Below are positions 1-11,829 of a stretch of DNA of 64,000 nucleotides, one piece after another. The notes beneath the pieces are model-generated. The model searched no databases and was not told where the DNA came from. It saw only the letters and a program-made list of their open reading frames with translations. Every line of letters starts with the position of its first letter. Within the stretch, counting starts at the first letter, position 1. The DNA lies in assembly GCA_041394185.1 (NCBI GenBank), contig JAWKIQ010000002.1:558001-622000 (forward strand), read 5' to 3'. Origin of the DNA: Acidimicrobiales bacterium (GTDB lineage: Bacteria; Actinomycetota; Acidimicrobiia; Acidimicrobiales; Poriferisodalaceae). Position numbers and translations under genes: made by a program.

Positions 1-1191
1 ACCCTCCTTGTTGTCGACCAGACCCGCCTCTTCGAGCATGCGCGCCATCTGCGCCATGCGCTGAAGGCTCTCGGCGCTCTCCTTGTCGAGCAGGTCGGCC
101 ACGCGGTCGAAGTCGATGTCTGCCAAGGCCCCGGGGGTGGATGCCTGCCCCAGCAACTGCTGGAGGGCGTCGAGCTCGCCCAACTCTTGCATGACGCCCG
201 ACGCCTGCCCGATGCCTATCTGCTCGTCGCCACCGAACTCGTAGCGGTTGTTCCACCCCATCTGGGGGAACATCTGCTGGAGGTTCTGGCTGAGTTGCTG
301 GGCCTGGAACTGCAGGTCCATGTCGTTCATCAGCTGGTCCATCAGCTCCTGAAGCTGCTGACGCTGCTCGGGCGACATCGAGTTCATCATCGCCTGCATC
401 GCGGCCATCCTCTGGGCCATGATCTCGAGCAGTTCGTCGATGGACTGGGGATTCTCGGGGAAGAAGTCGCCGTACTTCTCCATGAAGCCGTCGAAGTCGG
501 TCTCTTCACCGCGCTGATGGGCCTCGAGCATCTGGTTGAGCTCGGCCATCATGTCCTTCATGCGCGCCATGTCTTCTGGCGTGATCGACTCCATGGCGCC
601 GGCCATCTGGTTGAAGTAGCTCTCGGCCAACTCCTGACGCAGCTGCTCCATCAGCTCCTCGAAGCGCTCACGAGCCTCTGGCGAGACGAACTCGTAGTCG
701 CTGAGGCTCGACACCTTGCCGGCCAGGTCAGGGGGCATCAGGTCGAGCTGGAGGTTCTTCTCCTGCATGGATTGTTCGGCGATGTCGGCCAGGCGGTCGT
801 CGCCGGACGCCTTGGCGTCTTCGATGTGGTCGGCGATGGCGTCGCGCTCGTCCTCGACGATGTCGTCGAGCTGGTCGCGGATTTCGTCGTAGACGCCGCC
901 CAGGTCGAAGCGGTCTAGGCGCGCCTCACGCTGCTCGCGGAGGCGTTCGAGCATCTCGCGCAGACCAACCAGTTGGTTGCCGTCGGCGTCGGTCATGCCT
1001 TGCTGCATCAGGCGACGAAGGGCGGCGTTGAGATCACCGTGGTAGAGCAGGTCGTCGGTCAGCTCGCCGAACAGCGCGTCGGCGTCCATCTCGAAGCCGA
1101 CCTGGGTGCCATCCCAGGCCGAATACCTGAAGCGCGAACCCTCGCGATCCCTCTCGGTGCGCTGGTTCAGTCGACCTCTGAGGATGCCCAT
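1..1191 (-). CDS. VWA-family protein, N-terminal part (Rv0959-like), cut by window edge
   Basis: The reverse strand is open from an ATG at 1191 to the window edge (397 codons, no stop), so the C-terminus lies outside. The translation begins MGILRGRLNQ and is acidic, helical and rich in Met, Gln, Glu and Leu, typical of the long N-terminal region before the VWA domain in Rv0959-type proteins. The VWA domain and its MIDAS motif are not in view. An AGAAGGGGG Shine-Dalgarno lies just upstream of the ATG. Proteins of this family are encoded next to an AAA ATPase of the magnesium-chelatase type. Here that ATPase is at 5271-6686 on the same strand, with four kb of unrelated genes between. The family assignment rests on overall character and the presence of the partner gene. 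Confidence 0.72.
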   Translation of the reverse strand, partial: MGILRGRLNQRTERDREGSRFRYSAWDGTQVGFEMDADALFGELTDDLLYHGDLNAALRRLMQQGMTDADGNQLVGLREMLERLREQREARLDRFDLGGVYDEIRDQLDDIVEDERDAIADHIEDAKASGDDRLADIAEQSMQEKNLQLDLMPPDLAGKVSSLSDYEFVSPEARERFEELMEQLRQELAESYFNQMAGAMESITPEDMARMKDMMAELNQMLEAHQRGEETDFDGFMEKYGDFFPENPQSIDELLEIMAQRMAAMQAMMNSMSPEQRQQLQELMDQLMNDMDLQFQAQQLSQNLQQMFPQMGWNNRYEFGGDEQIGIGQASGVMQELGELDALQQLLGQASTPGALADIDFDRVADLLDKESAESLQRMAQMARMLEEAGLVDNKEG

Positions 1192-1264
1192 GTCTGCCCC
1201 CTTCTGCGATCGGAGGCTACCCCGACGCCCTTGAGTTCCGTCCATCGACTACCGATGTAGAACC

Positions 1265-3377
1265 ATGAAGCTGTTGACCGCGCGCCCGAACCCGATTCGT
1301 ATCGGCATCCCCGCGCTGGCCTTGCTCGCCGTGATCGCCACCTTCGTGGGAACTGCGGGCGCCGAGCGAGGCCCAGAACACGGTCGCGTCGTTCCCGAGT
1401 CGCCGCGCCTCGACGTTCCCAAGGTGCTCGACGGCGTGGTCAACGCCAACGTCGTGTTCGCCAACATGGTGGTGGTGGGTGGCGAGTTCACCCAGGTCAA
1501 GCGCCCCGACGGGTCGATCGTCGACCGAGCCAACCTGATCGCATACGACATCGACAGCGGCGAGCTGGTCGAGTCGTTCGATCCGGTGGTCGACGGCGAG
1601 GTCTTGGGCTTGGCCGTGGCAACAGACGGCAGCGGCCTGTTCTTGGGCGGCCGGTTCACCCACATAGACGGCGTCGAGCGCCAGCGCATGGCCAAGCTCG
1701 ACCTCGCCGGCGAGGTGGTCGCCGAATTCGAGGTGGTCGTAGAAGCCAAGGTGCACGAGATCGCAGACGACGGGAAGCGGGTCTACATCGGAGGTTCGTT
1801 CGTCGAGGTCGACGGTCAGCCGCGCAGCCACCTGGCCGCCTTGGACATCACCACCGGCGAGCTCGACCCGTTCAGGGCAGACGTCACCGGCGGGATCGGA
1901 TTTGACGGTGCCAGCTCGGTTCGCGCCCTCGATGTACACCCCGATGGCACGCGACTGCTGGTGGCAACCTCGAACACCCAGGTCGGCGGCCTTCCCCGCA
2001 CCGGAGTGGCCCCAGATCGACCTGACCACCGACAAGGTCAGCGACTGGCGCACCGACTGGTACGCGGCGGCAAGACTGCGCTGCGCCGACGGCGAGGCGC
2101 TGACCATCCGCGACGCCGAATACTCGCCCGACGGCTCGTTCTTCGTCGTGGTCGAGAAGGGCCACTACGAGTGCGACAAGGCCATAGCGTTCCCGACGGC
2201 CAACTGGCCCGGTCTCGAAGAGAACCTCTGGGTCACGTCGATGTTCGATTCGTCGCTGGCCGTCGGTGTGTCGGACGAGGCCGTCTATGTCGGGGGCCAC
2301 TTCTGTTATGCCAAGGGCCTGGGCCCGATTCGAACCGACCAGGCAGCCGACTACGTCTACGAGGACAAGCCGGCGCCGTGCGATCCGTTCAACAACGTCG
2401 ACATGGACGGTGCCAAGGCTCGCTACCAGCTGGCGGCCCTCGACCCCCAAACGGGTGAGGTTCTCGACTGGAACCCCACGACCAACGTCCAGATAGGCGT
2501 GTACGACATCGAGGTCATCGACCGCGGCCTGCTGCTGGGACTGGACCGCGATCAGGTCAACTTCCAGACCACGGGCCGTCACGCATTCATCGAGACCGAT
2601 CTCTACGACCCCGAGCCCGGCTACTACCTGCTCGGCGAGAGCGGCGGGGTGTTCACGTTCGGCTCGGCCGTCGACCGCGGAAGCGTGCCGCTCGCCGACG
2701 GCGTCACCGCCGTTGCGATCGACACCACCAGGACCGGCGATGGCTACCTGGTGGTGGCAGACGACTGGAGCGTTCACCCATTCGGCAACGCACCCACCGA
2801 CGCTCCGCCCGCAGATGTGGGCGCGCCGGGCGATACGCCGGTCGACGTCAAGATCGATCCGTTGAACCGCGGCTACTGGATATTCAGCGACGCCGGCCGG
2901 GTCGTCGCCGTGGGCGGCGTGCCGCATCTGGGCGACGTTTCGGACCTGAACCTAGCCGGGCCGATCATCGCGGGGGCCGTGAACCCGGTGGGCGACGGCT
3001 ACCGCATGCTGGGCACCGATGGCGGCGTGTTCAGCTTCGGCACCGACCGCTTTCTCGGCAGCATCCCCCAGATCCTGCCCGGGGTGACGCTCAATTGCCC
3101 GATAGCTGGAATGGTCGCCTCGGGCCCCGACGGCTATTGGCTGGTCGGCTGCGACGGCGGCGTGTTCGCGTTCGGCGATGCGCCCTTCGTCGGCTCCCTG
3201 CCAGGTCTGGGGGTTGTGCCCGTAGCGCCGGTGAACGCAATGGTTCCCTACGGTGCCGGCTATCTGCTGATCGCCGGAGATGGCGGTGTGTTCGCCTTCG
3301 GTGGTCCGTTCCTGGGCAGCCTTGGTGACAACCCCCCGACCTCGCCGATCACGGCCATCGCTACGGTCAACGGCTGA
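1265..3377 (+). pseudogene. Secreted beta-propeller/repeat protein with a +1 frameshift
   Basis: A signal peptide (MKLLTARPNP, then a hydrophobic stretch ending near GTAGAE) is followed by about 220 residues of delta-60/DUF5122-like repeats (pattern VVGGEFT, FLGGRFTHIDG, YIGGSFVEVDG). The frame then shifts at a run of four C at 2010-2013. Removing one C restores a continuous protein of 703 residues across the join (GVA-QIDLTT). The second half ends in several copies of a repeat with the pattern GYWLVG.DGGVFAFGDA.F.GS, also found in the protein at 20053-21018. The role is probably extracellular or surface binding, and no catalytic motif is visible. Because the reading frame is intact on both sides, a sequencing error or very recent mutation is more likely than an old pseudogene. 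No clear Shine-Dalgarno precedes the ATG. Confidence 0.75.
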
Positions 3378-3393
3378 CCGGGGCGAGCAGAGA

Positions 3394-4332
3394 TCAACCG
3401 CGGCGACGGCCGCCCTCGATCTTTCCCCCATACGGGCGGGGGGCGAAACGACTCCCGAAAGCGCCTGCGACCAGTCCAGCACCGTAGGCCCCGCGATAGC
3501 CGGCGCGTACAGTCGCATTGCCGTCGAACATTCCCATGGCGGCTAGACCAACCGAGCCCGAAATCTCCTTCAGCCCACGCCCCAGACGTCGTATACGTCT
3601 CCACCATGACGGGTTCGAGGCCCACAGGTGATACGAGACTCCCCAACCGATCTGGTAGCCGCGCCGGATCCACCACCTCGCGCTGACGCGATCAGCCGGA
3701 ATCGGCTCGTCGACACACGCCTCATCAACTGCCACAAAGCGTGCCCCGGCGTCGGCCATCTGCCGGAACAAATGCGTGTCTTCACTGCCCGTCGAATTGA
3801 GAGCGGGATCGAATGGGCTGTCCGAGGGGAGGCTGTCCCGGCGGATCAAGACATTGCTGGTACGCGCCATGAAAGGGGGAATGGCAACCAAGCCCGGAGC
3901 AAAGTGACGACTGTAGAGCCTCAGGTCGAGGGCCCATTGCGGCACATCACTGGGGAAAGCCGGAGTAGAAGATCCCTGCACTACGTCGGCTCCACTGCTT
4001 TGATACGCCTCGACCAACCGCGCCAGCGAATCTGGACGGGGCCGCTCGTCATCGTCTTGAAAGACCAAGAGGTCGGACCCACGAGTCTCGGCAACAGCTC
4101 GGTTGCGGGCCGAGGCCAGACCTACCCGCGGCTCGTGAACCACACGAACCGCCATGTTGCGGACAGCACTGACATCGAGCTCGACGGGCTCGGCTGTGTT
4201 CACCACTAACAGTAGCCAGGCGTTGACACCGGCTGGAACCTCGAGCGCCGAGACCGACTCCAACAACCCCAGTATTCTCTCGGCCCGCGCGGTTGTGAGG
4301 ACACAGAAAGCCACCGTCATTTCGGTATCCAT
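3394..4332 (-). CDS. Glycosyltransferase family 2
   Basis: This 312-residue GT-A fold glycosyltransferase starts with the usual first strand (TVAFCVLTTAR) and has an acidic nucleotide-sugar/metal motif FQDDDERPRP near residue 95. A later GSEDTHLF segment resembles the catalytic-base region of GT2 enzymes. It would transfer an activated sugar at the cytoplasmic face during surface glycan assembly; donor and acceptor cannot be told. A basic C-terminal region with short hydrophobic stretches (GLAAMGMF, AYGAGLVAGAF) may be membrane-associated. The gene is divergent from another GT2 gene with only 24 bases between start codons. No Shine-Dalgarno is present; a TAGCCT box ends 6 bases before the ATG, with TTGTCC 17 bases further upstream, which suggests a leaderless transcript. 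Confidence 0.87.
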   Translation of the reverse strand: MDTEMTVAFCVLTTARAERILGLLESVSALEVPAGVNAWLLLVVNTAEPVELDVSAVRNMAVRVVHEPRVGLASARNRAVAETRGSDLLVFQDDDERPRPDSLARLVEAYQSSGADVVQGSSTPAFPSDVPQWALDLRLYSRHFAPGLVAIPPFMARTSNVLIRRDSLPSDSPFDPALNSTGSEDTHLFRQMADAGARFVAVDEACVDEPIPADRVSARWWIRRGYQIGWGVSYHLWASNPSWWRRIRRLGRGLKEISGSVGLAAMGMFDGNATVRAGYRGAYGAGLVAGAFGSRFAPRPYGGKIEGGRRRG

Positions 4333-4338
4333 GGCCGG

Positions 4339-4348
4339 AGGCTAATCT
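4339..4348. promoter_or_regulatory. Overlapping divergent -10 boxes between two GT2 genes
   Basis: The 10-base string AGGCTAATCT reads TAATCT on the plus strand (4343-4348, 8 bases before the GTG at 4357) and TAGCCT on the minus strand (4344-4339, 6 bases before the ATG at 4332). The two boxes share the central TA. For the minus promoter a TTGTCC element lies at 4367-4362 with a 17-base spacer, inside the start of the opposite gene. The plus promoter has only a weak -35 candidate (TTTCGG, 4320-4325). Predicted by inspection only. Confidence 0.5.
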
Positions 4349-4356
4349 CACTTATT

Positions 4357-5289
4357 GTGGTGGACAAATTGGGTGACCCGGCCCTCCGACTTGCAACCGA
4401 CAGTTCGGTGACGGGGCTGGTGTCGATAGGCATCCCGGTCTTCAACGGGTCAGACTTCATAGCCGAGGCTCTCGCCTCCGCCTCGTCGCAGACCTACGGC
4501 AACATCGAGATCCTCGTCGCCGACAACGCCAGTTGCGACGACACCAGGGACATCGTGCGCGACGCGGCCAGCCGTGACAAACGCATCAGGCTCCTGCCAA
4601 GCGACCACAACAGGGGCGCCGCCTTCAACTACAACCGGCTCGTTCATGCTGCGAACGGGGAATTCTTCCAATGGTTGGCCCACGACGACCTATTGGAACC
4701 GACCTGCATCGAAGCATGTCTGCGCGCGTTCAAGGATCGGCCGGAGGTTTGTCTCGTATACCCCAGCAGCGTGATCATCGACGAGGTCGGGTCTGCGGTT
4801 CGCGAGCACGACGAGCATCTCGACCTCGATATCGACAGCCCAACCCACCGGGCGGTCCGGCTCCTGTGGAGACTTCGGATGTGCCACGCCGTCTTCGGCC
4901 TTCACCGCCGCTCGACCCTATTGAGCACCGATCTCATCCAACCTTTCGACTCGAGCGACTACACGCTGCTGCTCGAGATGGCTCTCAGAGGTCACGTGGT
5001 CGAGGTCGATGATCGACTTTTCAAACGGAGGCGCCACGCGTCCGATTCGCGCTCGGCCAATCGGTCTAAGGCCGATATCGCGCGCTGGTTTTCCCCGAAC
5101 GCCAAACCGACGGCACGCTCCCCGAGGCTGGTGCGGTCGTTTGTTCGGGCAACTTACGCCTGGGCGCCGACTCGAACGTCGTCACTGCTGGCAACGACCG
5201 CTGTGGGGGCGAACGCGGTGGTTACCGAAGCCCGCTGGCACCTGCGCGCTCGTCGAAGGGCACGGACACCTCAGCCCCGGCCCCGATAG
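4357..5289 (+). CDS. Glycosyltransferase family 2
   Basis: This 310-residue protein has a classic GT2 N-terminus: VSIGIPVFNGSDFIAEALAS, then ILVADNAS (nucleotide binding) and a D-D motif in QWLAHDDLLEP near residue 110. It probably acts on a lipid-linked or surface glycan; the substrate is unknown. The C-terminal 60 residues are very basic and of low complexity (ends RARRRARTPQPRPR), perhaps a membrane-surface tail. Translation starts at one of two consecutive GTG codons (4357 or 4360). There is no Shine-Dalgarno, but a TAATCT box lies 8 bases upstream. The 3' end overlaps the convergent AAA ATPase gene by 19 bases. Confidence 0.87.
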   Translation: MVDKLGDPALRLATDSSVTGLVSIGIPVFNGSDFIAEALASASSQTYGNIEILVADNASCDDTRDIVRDAASRDKRIRLLPSDHNRGAAFNYNRLVHAANGEFFQWLAHDDLLEPTCIEACLRAFKDRPEVCLVYPSSVIIDEVGSAVREHDEHLDLDIDSPTHRAVRLLWRLRMCHAVFGLHRRSTLLSTDLIQPFDSSDYTLLLEMALRGHVVEVDDRLFKRRRHASDSRSANRSKADIARWFSPNAKPTARSPRLVRSFVRATYAWAPTRTSSLLATTAVGANAVVTEARWHLRARRRARTPQPRPR

Positions 5290-6686
5290 GTGGCCCTCGC
5301 GCCGACAGCGTCCTTGTTGAGGCGCTTGTTGAGATGCAGGCCTTCCAGCACCAACTCGACCGCGCACGCAACAACCGCTGGGTCTTGCGAGTCGGCGACC
5401 TCGGCAACGGCGTCTTTCAGAGCCGGGACGGTCTCGAGCATCGACACGTACTGGTCGACCCCCAGGTCGTCGCCGGTGTGCACGACCACACCGTTCTCGA
5501 ACCCCTCGACGACGGCTCGGAGTTCCTCGGTGGTGAAGTGGCCGCGGAAGACCTCGAGGATCGACTGGCGCAACATCGACTCGATGATCATGGACTCGCG
5601 CCCGTCGTCCATCGATTCGATCTCGATCTTGCCGCTGGTGGAGGCCACGAGCGCGTCGAGGTCGCTGACGCGGGGCACGACGTGGGTCTCGCCCCTGGAG
5701 AGGGCTCGCCTGGTGGCGTTCGCGACGAGAACCTCGAGGTTGCTGACGGTCATGCGCACCGACACACCCGAGCGCTGGTTGACGTGCGGGCTGGAACGAG
5801 CGACGTGGCTGAAGGTGGTGACGATCTCGGTCATGACCTCGGGGACGGTGACCGTGATGGTGGTGCCGTCGGCCAACACAGCCTCGGGGAAGTGGGCCTC
5901 TTGCAGGGCGATGTCCATCTCGATGTCGACATCGAGTGGATAGTGGGTGCGGATCTGGCTGCCGAATCGGTCCTTCAGCGGGGTGATGAGACGGCCGCGG
6001 TTGGTGTAGTCCTCGGGGTTGGCCGACGCGACCAGCATCACGTCGAGGGGCAGCCTGACCTTGTAGCCGCGAACCTGCACGTCGCGTTCTTCAAGGACGT
6101 TCAAGAGACCGACCTGGATGCGCTCGGCGAGGTCGGGTAGTTCGTTGATTGCGAAGATGCCACGGTTGGTGCGCGGAACCAGGCCGTAGTGAAGGGTGAG
6201 CTCGTCGGACAGATAGCGCCCTTCGGCGACCTTGATGGGGTCGACCTCGCCGATGAGGTCGGCGATGGACGTATCGGGCGTGGCCAGCTTCTCGCCGAAG
6301 CGATGGTCGCGGTGAACCCAGTCGATGAGCGTTTCGTCACCGTTCTCGGCCAGCAGGTCCTTTGCGTACTTGGAGATCGGGTTGTAGGGATCGTCGAGGA
6401 TCTCCGAACCAGCGACGATGGGGCAGTACTCGTCGAGCAGGTTCGTGAGCGAGCGGATCATGCGGGTCTTGGCCTGACCCCGCTCGCCCAGGAAGATCAC
6501 GTCGTGACCAGCCAATATCGCGTTCTCGAGCTGGGGCAGCACGGTGTTCTCGTAGCCCAGAACCCCCTCGAACAGCGGCTCTCCGGCTGCGATGAGGCGC
6601 AGGGCGTTGCGACGCATCTCTTCTTTGACCGGAAGAGACTCCCACCCCGACGCCTTCAACTCACCCAACGTGGATGGTCGGCTCAT
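5271..6686 (-). CDS. AAA+ ATPase, magnesium-chelatase/MoxR-like (Rv0958 family)
   Basis: This 471-residue cytoplasmic AAA+ ATPase has a Walker A of the form GERGQAKT (residues 67-74), a Walker B region ending in INELPDL, and a sensor-like segment VASANPEDYTNRGR with the arginine-rich stretch RFGSQIRTHYP. The whole protein closely follows the Rv0958 type, about 460 residues, annotated as a magnesium-chelatase subunit homologue although no chlorophyll genes are present. Such ATPases work with VWA proteins as chaperone-like or metal-insertion machines. The likely partner is the truncated gene at 1-1191. Start ATG at 6686 has AGGGG six bases upstream. It is divergent from the GH2 gene. Confidence 0.88.
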   Translation of the reverse strand: MSRPSTLGELKASGWESLPVKEEMRRNALRLIAAGEPLFEGVLGYENTVLPQLENAILAGHDVIFLGERGQAKTRMIRSLTNLLDEYCPIVAGSEILDDPYNPISKYAKDLLAENGDETLIDWVHRDHRFGEKLATPDTSIADLIGEVDPIKVAEGRYLSDELTLHYGLVPRTNRGIFAINELPDLAERIQVGLLNVLEERDVQVRGYKVRLPLDVMLVASANPEDYTNRGRLITPLKDRFGSQIRTHYPLDVDIEMDIALQEAHFPEAVLADGTTITVTVPEVMTEIVTTFSHVARSSPHVNQRSGVSVRMTVSNLEVLVANATRRALSRGETHVVPRVSDLDALVASTSGKIEIESMDDGRESMIIESMLRQSILEVFRGHFTTEELRAVVEGFENGVVVHTGDDLGVDQYVSMLETVPALKDAVAEVADSQDPAVVACAVELVLEGLHLNKRLNKDAVGARATYRGRG

Positions 6687-6761
6687 GAAACACCCCTCGC
6701 GCTATCGACCTGAACACGGTGACCCTATCGGAGCCACCTGCGAACGACGTAGCGTGTCACG

Positions 6762-8967
6762 GTGACCGCAAGGCGCCCCACCGATGCTCGATTCGACGCG
6801 AGCGTCACCCTCGACGGACCCTGGGTCGCGGCGGTGCCCGATGAAGACCTCAGGCGTTCGTTCGCCGATCCGCACTTCGACGATTCGACGTGGCTGCCGG
6901 TGGCGGTACCTGGTCTGTGGCGCTCGACGCCGGCACTGGCCGACGAGGACGAGGTGCTCTACCGCACCCGATTCGATGCCACCTGGCCCGGTCCCGGCTC
7001 GCGGACCTGGCTCAGCATCGACGGCCTTTGCTATCAGGGCGACATCTGGCTCGATGGCGCCTACATAGGCGACACCGAAGGCTATTTCCAGCCTCACGTG
7101 TTCGAAATATCCGAGGCGGTCAAGGCGCACCAGCCACGTCCTGGCGATCGAGGCTTCGTGCCGCACACCAGGCGACCTCACCGCCAAGCGCAACATCACC
7201 GGCGTTCTGCAGCACTGGGACAACCTCGACCCTTCGCTCAACCCGGGCGGTGTGTGGCGCAGGGTTCGCATCGAAGACACAGGACCCATTCGAATCAACA
7301 CGTTGAGGGTGACGGTCGTCGAAGCCGACAGTGCAGTGGCGATTCTGCAGTTCCACGCCAAGCTCGACTCGGTGGCCACCCACACGGTGGTTGTCAGAAC
7401 GCTGGTCGACCCGTCGTCGGATTCGGAGGGAACCGGCCAGATCGCGACGGTGGAGGAAGAGCAGGTGCTCGCCACCGGCTCGAACGAGATCGAGTGGCGC
7501 GTCGCCATCGAACAGCCGCAGCTGTGGTGGCCCCATGACCTCGGCGATCCGAACCTGCACGACATACGTGTCGAGGTCGAGCTGGCCGGCGAGGTCAGCC
7601 ACACCCGCAAGCGCCGCATCGGCATCAGGTCGATGGAGCTGCGCAACTGGATCGCGTCGATCAACGGCGAGCGCGTGTTCCTGAAGGGCACCAACCTCGG
7701 CCCGATCGGAGCGGACCTCAGCTCGCAGACCGATGACGACCACCGGTGGGTCCTCGACACGGTCAAGGACGCCGGCCTGAACCTGGTGCGGGTGCATGGG
7801 CACATCGCTCCACCCGAGTTCTACAGGCAAGCAGACGCCGCTGGGGTGCTGGTCTGGCAGGACTTCCCGCTCCAGTGGGGCCATGCCAGAGGAATCCGCA
7901 AGAGCGCCGAACGCCAAGCCGAGGCAATGGTCGATCTGCTGGCGCACCATCCATCGATTGTCATCTGGTGCGGCCACAACGAGCCGATACCGCTGGAAGC
8001 CAGACCGGGCCACCGAGAAGACGCCCAGCCCTCGAACCGATTCTTGCGACGCAGCCTGTGGCAACACGAGAGGCCGTCTTGGAACCGCACGGTCCTGGAC
8101 CACGCTGTCAAACGGGCGATACAGAAGGCCGATCCCTCCCGACCCGTCATCCCCCACTCGGGCGTGCTGCCACATCCGCCCCAACTGGACGGCACCGACG
8201 GCCACTGGTACTTCGGCTGGTTCCAGGGCGACATAGACGGACTCAAGTCGCTGGCGGCCCGAATCCCTCGGGTGGTGCGCTTCGTCAGCGAATTTGGCGC
8301 CCAGGCGCCTCCGCCCCTGCCGTCGTTGGGCCTGCAGGATTGGGGTTCCATGCACCCGGCAGAAGTCGACTGGGCCTACCTGAGCGATCGCTTCGGCCTG
8401 CACGTGGACGTGGCCCTCGACCGCCTTCCGATAGAAGGCTTCGACACCTTCGCGGAGTGGACCGAAGCGCTGCAGACGTACCAGGCCGAGGTCATCAGGC
8501 GTCAGATAGAGACGCTGCGGCTGCTCAAGTACAAGCCGACCGGAGGGTTCTGCCAGTTCCACCTGCTCGACCCCACGCCGCAGATCTCGTGTGCGGTGAT
8601 CGGCAGTGACCGCCGTCCAAAGCCTGCACTGGCAGCACTCGCCACCGCATGTAGCCCGGTGCTCGCAATTGCAGACCCTCTGCCGACAACCGTGCAGCCC
8701 GGTGTCGAGCACAAGCAGGTGATCCACGTGGTCTCGGACCTGCGGCAATCCATCGACGCCAAGCTCGAGGTGAAGCTGACCTCCGAGATGGAACCCCGGG
8801 TTTGGATCTTCGAGGGAACTCTCGGCGCCGACAGCGTCAACCGGGTGGGCGATATCGCCTGGACCGTGCCTGCCGCGGCGGGCCAAATCAGCATCGAGTT
8901 GAAGGTGACCGCCCCCGGGGTCGACAGCGTCAACATCTATCGGACCAGGGTCTCGCCGACAGCCTGA
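6762..8967 (+). pseudogene. GH2 beta-mannosidase-like glycosidase with a +1 frameshift
   Basis: The N-terminal jelly-roll (LYRTRF, SIDGLCYQGDIWLDG, ending FEISEAVKAH) is in one frame. The rest, from SHVLAIEASCRTPGDLT onward, is one base out. Dropping one C of the pair at 7130-7131 joins them into a 734-residue enzyme. The second part contains GH2 landmarks: FLKGTNLGPIGAD, the acid/base motif WCGHNEP, and the nucleophile motif VSEFGAQ. It probably hydrolyses beta-mannosides or related oligosaccharides in the cytoplasm (no signal peptide). The GTG start at 6762 follows a TAGCGT box by 6 bases with no Shine-Dalgarno, consistent with a leaderless mRNA. Everything except the single extra base looks functional. 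Confidence 0.78.
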
Positions 8968-9085
8968 TGGGAATGCGGTCGACCCGATTGTCGTTGGGCA
9001 CCTCTGACGCGAGTACCTTTCAGCAAGAGTGTTCGCCGCCGTTCGGCGGACACGCCCGATACATCGAGTGGAGGCATTCCCACAT

Positions 9086-9909
9086 ATGGCTGCTACCTCG
9101 ACACAGCGCGGTGTGACCCCGATCAGACCCGCTCCGAGAAAGACGCTCCCCTGGCCGGTCCAGCTCTACCGCTCTGCGGTCGGGCGCAAGTGGGTAATGG
9201 GTCTCACCGGCCTGATGCTCATCGGGTTCGTCGTGGTCCACATGCTCGGCAACTTCAAGGCCTACCTCGGGCCTGAAGACATCAACGAGTACGGCGAGGC
9301 GCTCCGCGACCTGGGCGGTCACCTAGTTCCGCGCACCCACCTGTTGTGGGCGATGCGAATCGGGCTCATCGGCGCCTTCGCACTCCATATCCACGCGGCC
9401 CTGTCGCTGCAGCGCATGAGCCGCAAGGCCAGCCCCAAGGTCTCGATCGACGGGGCCAAGAAGTACGAGGGCAGCCAAGACTTCATCGCTGCCAACTTCG
9501 CATCTCGCACGATGCGCTGGACCGGCCCGATCATCATCCTCTACGTCTTCTACCACCTGGCCGATCTGACCTGGGGCTGGTGGCTCGGCGACGACTTCAT
9601 CCGCGGCAACCCGTACCACAACCTCTCCGAGAGCCTCTCGAGCCTGCCTGTGGCGATCATCTACATCGTCGCCAACGTCGCCTTGGCGGTCCACATCTTC
9701 CACGGCACCTGGTCTGCTCTGCAGAGCATCGGCATCAACAACCCCCGCATCAACGCTGTTCGCAAGCCGATGTCGGCTGGTCTCGCGGCCCTGATCCTGG
9801 TCGGCAATCTCAGCTTCCCGATCATGGTTCAGGCCGGAGTCCTCGATTCCGAAAACGCAACCCACGAGAGCGCACCGGCCGCGCTCGTCATCAGCCAGGA
9901 GGTCGCATC

Positions 9910-9913
<4 letters not shown>
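9086..9913 (+). CDS. sdhC: Succinate:quinone oxidoreductase cytochrome b subunit (five-helix type)
   Basis: This 275-residue membrane protein has about five hydrophobic helices (e.g. VMGLTGLMLIGFVVVHML, IILYVFYHLADLTWGWW, VAIIYIVANVALAVHIFHG) with His residues placed as in the di-heme b subunit of type B succinate:quinone/fumarate reductases. It would anchor SdhAB and pass electrons to the quinone pool. There is no separate sdhD, as expected for type B enzymes. ATG at 9086 (MAATSTQRG) is preferred because GGAGG lies upstream and the reading frame before it looks non-coding. The stop overlaps the sdhA GTG by four bases (GTGA), so translation is coupled. Confidence 0.92.

Positions 9914-11825
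<1,912 letters not shown>

Positions 11826-11829
<4 letters not shown>

Noticed and set aside
1192..5270. Mobile element carrying the glycosyltransferase block between the AAA and VWA genes
   Set aside because: No transposase, integrase, terminal repeats or tRNA edges were seen; the block is only suspected to be an insertion.
5271..6686. True magnesium chelatase (chlorophyll pathway) subunit
   Set aside because: No other tetrapyrrole genes are nearby and the protein follows the Rv0958-type stand-alone AAA family.
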